Below are positions 6,222-7,438 of a stretch of 7,438 bases of DNA, piece by piece (positions within the stretch are counted from its first letter, which is position 1; every line of letters begins with the position of its first letter). Position numbers and translations under genes: made by a program. Origin of the DNA: Arcobacter sp. (lineage in GTDB: Bacteria; Campylobacterota; Campylobacteria; Campylobacterales; Arcobacteraceae); NCBI GenBank assembly GCA_016744485.1, contig JADGEG010000099.1:1-7438 (forward strand). Direction: 5' to 3'. A model generated the notes under the pieces. The model saw nothing but the letters and a program-made list of their open reading frames with translations, searched no databases and was not told where the DNA came from.

Positions 6222-7433
6222 TTATTTTTCTAAAAACTTTTCTTCTAAAGCAATTAGATCCTCAAATGTTTCTCTTTGTCTAATTAATCTATGCTTTTCA
6301 TTTTCAATAGCTATTTCAGCTACTCTTGGTCTTGTATTATAATTTGAACTCATGGTAAAACAATATGCACCTGCACCATAAATTGCAACTAAATCATTAT
6401 GTTCACTTGAGGGAAGCTTTATATTTTTTGCAAAAAAATCACCACTTTCACAAATTGGACCTACTAAATTACAATCACTAATTTCTTTATTGTCATTTAA
6501 AAGTTCAACCTTATGATAAGCATTATATAAAGCAGGTCTAAGTAAATCATTCATAGCTCCATCAACTATTACAAATCTTTTACTTTCATTTATTTTTTCA
6601 TATAAAACTTTTGTTATAAAAACTCCACAATCCCCAACTAAAAATCTTCCTGGTTCACAAACAATAGTTACATCAAGTCCATATAATTCTTTTAAAATCA
6701 TTTGAGCATATTCTTGTGTATCAATTAAAGTTTCATTATCATAAATAATACCCAAACCACCACCAACATCAAAAAATGAAATGTCAATTTTAATAGCTTT
6801 TAAATTTTTAAGTAAAGATGCAAGAATAGAAATAGCCTCAGTAAGTGGCTCTAATTGTGTTAATTGTGAACCTATGTGACAATGAATTCCTACAGGGTCT
6901 AAATTTTGTGAATTTTTACATTTTATATACATTCGTTTAGCTGTATTTATATCAACACCAAATTTATTTTCATGTAAACCAGTTGAAATATAAGGATGAG
7001 TTTTTGCATCAATATTTGGATTAACTCGTATTGAAATTCTTACTATTTTATTAAGCTCTTTTGCAATATGTTCAATTCTTTCTAATTCAGCTTCACTTTC
7101 AACATTTATCATCAAAATATTAAGTTCTAAGGCTTGTTTAATTTCTAAATCAATTTTTCCAACACCTGAGAAAATAATTTTATAAGCAGGAATACCTACT
7201 TTTAAAGCACGTTTAACTTCTCCAATAGAAACACAATCAGCTCCTGAACCTTGCTTTGCTAAATGTTTAATAAGAGATAAATTAGAATTAGCCTTAAGTG
7301 CATATGCGATTAATGACTTTCTTGCTTTAAAAGATTCTTTTAATTCATCAAATTGTTTTGTAATATAATCAAAATCATACACATAATAAGGTGTTTGATA
7401 TTTATTTGCTAATTCTTTAAAATTGATTGACAT
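6222..7433 (-). CDS. lysA: Diaminopimelate decarboxylase
   Basis: This cytoplasmic pyridoxal-phosphate enzyme of fold type III (alanine-racemase-like barrel) decarboxylates meso-diaminopimelate to lysine, the final step of lysine synthesis. It has 403 residues, near full length for the family. Visible motifs: the Schiff-base Lys47 in Y-A-L-K-A-N (44-49); H-C-H-I-G-S-Q (184-190); D-V-G-G-G-L-G (222-228), which binds the cofactor phosphate; E-P-G-R (260-263); the catalytic Cys328 in G-P-I-C-E-S-G-D (325-332); and Y-G-A-G-A-Y (352-357). G-P-x-C-E-S-x-D is diagnostic for DapDC over ornithine/arginine decarboxylases; carboxynorspermidine decarboxylase is therefore unlikely. It is the first gene of the operon within the window. 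Its ATG is 5 bases from the right edge, so the ribosome binding site and any promoter lie outside. Confidence 0.97.
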   Translation of the reverse strand: MSINFKELANKYQTPYYVYDFDYITKQFDELKESFKARKSLIAYALKANSNLSLIKHLAKQGSGADCVSIGEVKRALKVGIPAYKIIFSGVGKIDLEIKQALELNILMINVESEAELERIEHIAKELNKIVRISIRVNPNIDAKTHPYISTGLHENKFGVDINTAKRMYIKCKNSQNLDPVGIHCHIGSQLTQLEPLTEAISILASLLKNLKAIKIDISFFDVGGGLGIIYDNETLIDTQEYAQMILKELYGLDVTIVCEPGRFLVGDCGVFITKVLYEKINESKRFVIVDGAMNDLLRPALYNAYHKVELLNDNKEISDCNLVGPICESGDFFAKNIKLPSSEHNDLVAIYGAGAYCFTMSSNYNTRPRVAEIAIENEKHRLIRQRETFEDLIALEEKFLEK

Positions 7434-7438
7434 TATTT

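Overview
The window is AT-rich (by eye well over two thirds A+T). It looks like a chromosomal segment of a Campylobacterota bacterium, most likely of the Arcobacteraceae type. This rests on base composition, on the protein sequences, and on the minus-strand gene order lysA-pheA-hisC-(...)-dxs. As I recall it, that order matches the Campylobacter lysA-pheA-hisC-fliF-fliG-fliH-dxs locus, except that the flagellar genes are absent here and hisC abuts dxs. The genus assignment is inference; no search was possible.

Layout: (1) Bases 1-137, minus strand, hold the first 45 codons of a DNA polymerase III beta clamp gene (dnaN) of Bacillota/Clostridia type, cut by the left window edge. (2) A GC-rich 10-bp perfect palindrome at 138-147 touches the dnaN start codon, and the gene has no ribosome binding site; this looks like a junction between two unrelated sequences. 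(3) From about 138 to 2169, plus strand, runs the end of a Tad/Flp-type pilus operon: a possible C-terminal remnant of one gene, a TadE/TadG-like single-membrane-pass protein, and a CpaC/RcpA-type outer-membrane secretin. (4) A 36-bp perfect palindrome at 2174-2209 lies between the convergent secretin and dxs genes and contains the dxs stop codon; it probably forms a bidirectional terminator hairpin. (5) From 7433 down to 2190, minus strand, lies a tight four-gene biosynthetic operon, lysA, pheA, hisC, dxs, with gaps of 31, 8 and 15 bases.

The minus-strand genes make lysine (LysA), phenylalanine and its precursor phenylpyruvate (PheA), histidine by transamination of imidazole-acetol phosphate (HisC, whose relatives can also act on aromatic keto acids), and 1-deoxyxylulose 5-phosphate for isoprenoids, thiamine and pyridoxal phosphate (Dxs). 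LysA and HisC both use pyridoxal phosphate. The plus-strand genes encode envelope parts of a pilus or secretion machine and are functionally unrelated to the biosynthetic operon.

No tRNA, rRNA, CRISPR array or insertion sequence was seen, and no intergenic stretch exceeds about 45 bases. The points most worth a second look are the dnaN/tad junction, the palindrome at the dxs stop codon, the altered phenylalanine-binding motif in PheA, and the divergent end of the Tad-like operon. I see no clear evidence of a wholly new system.
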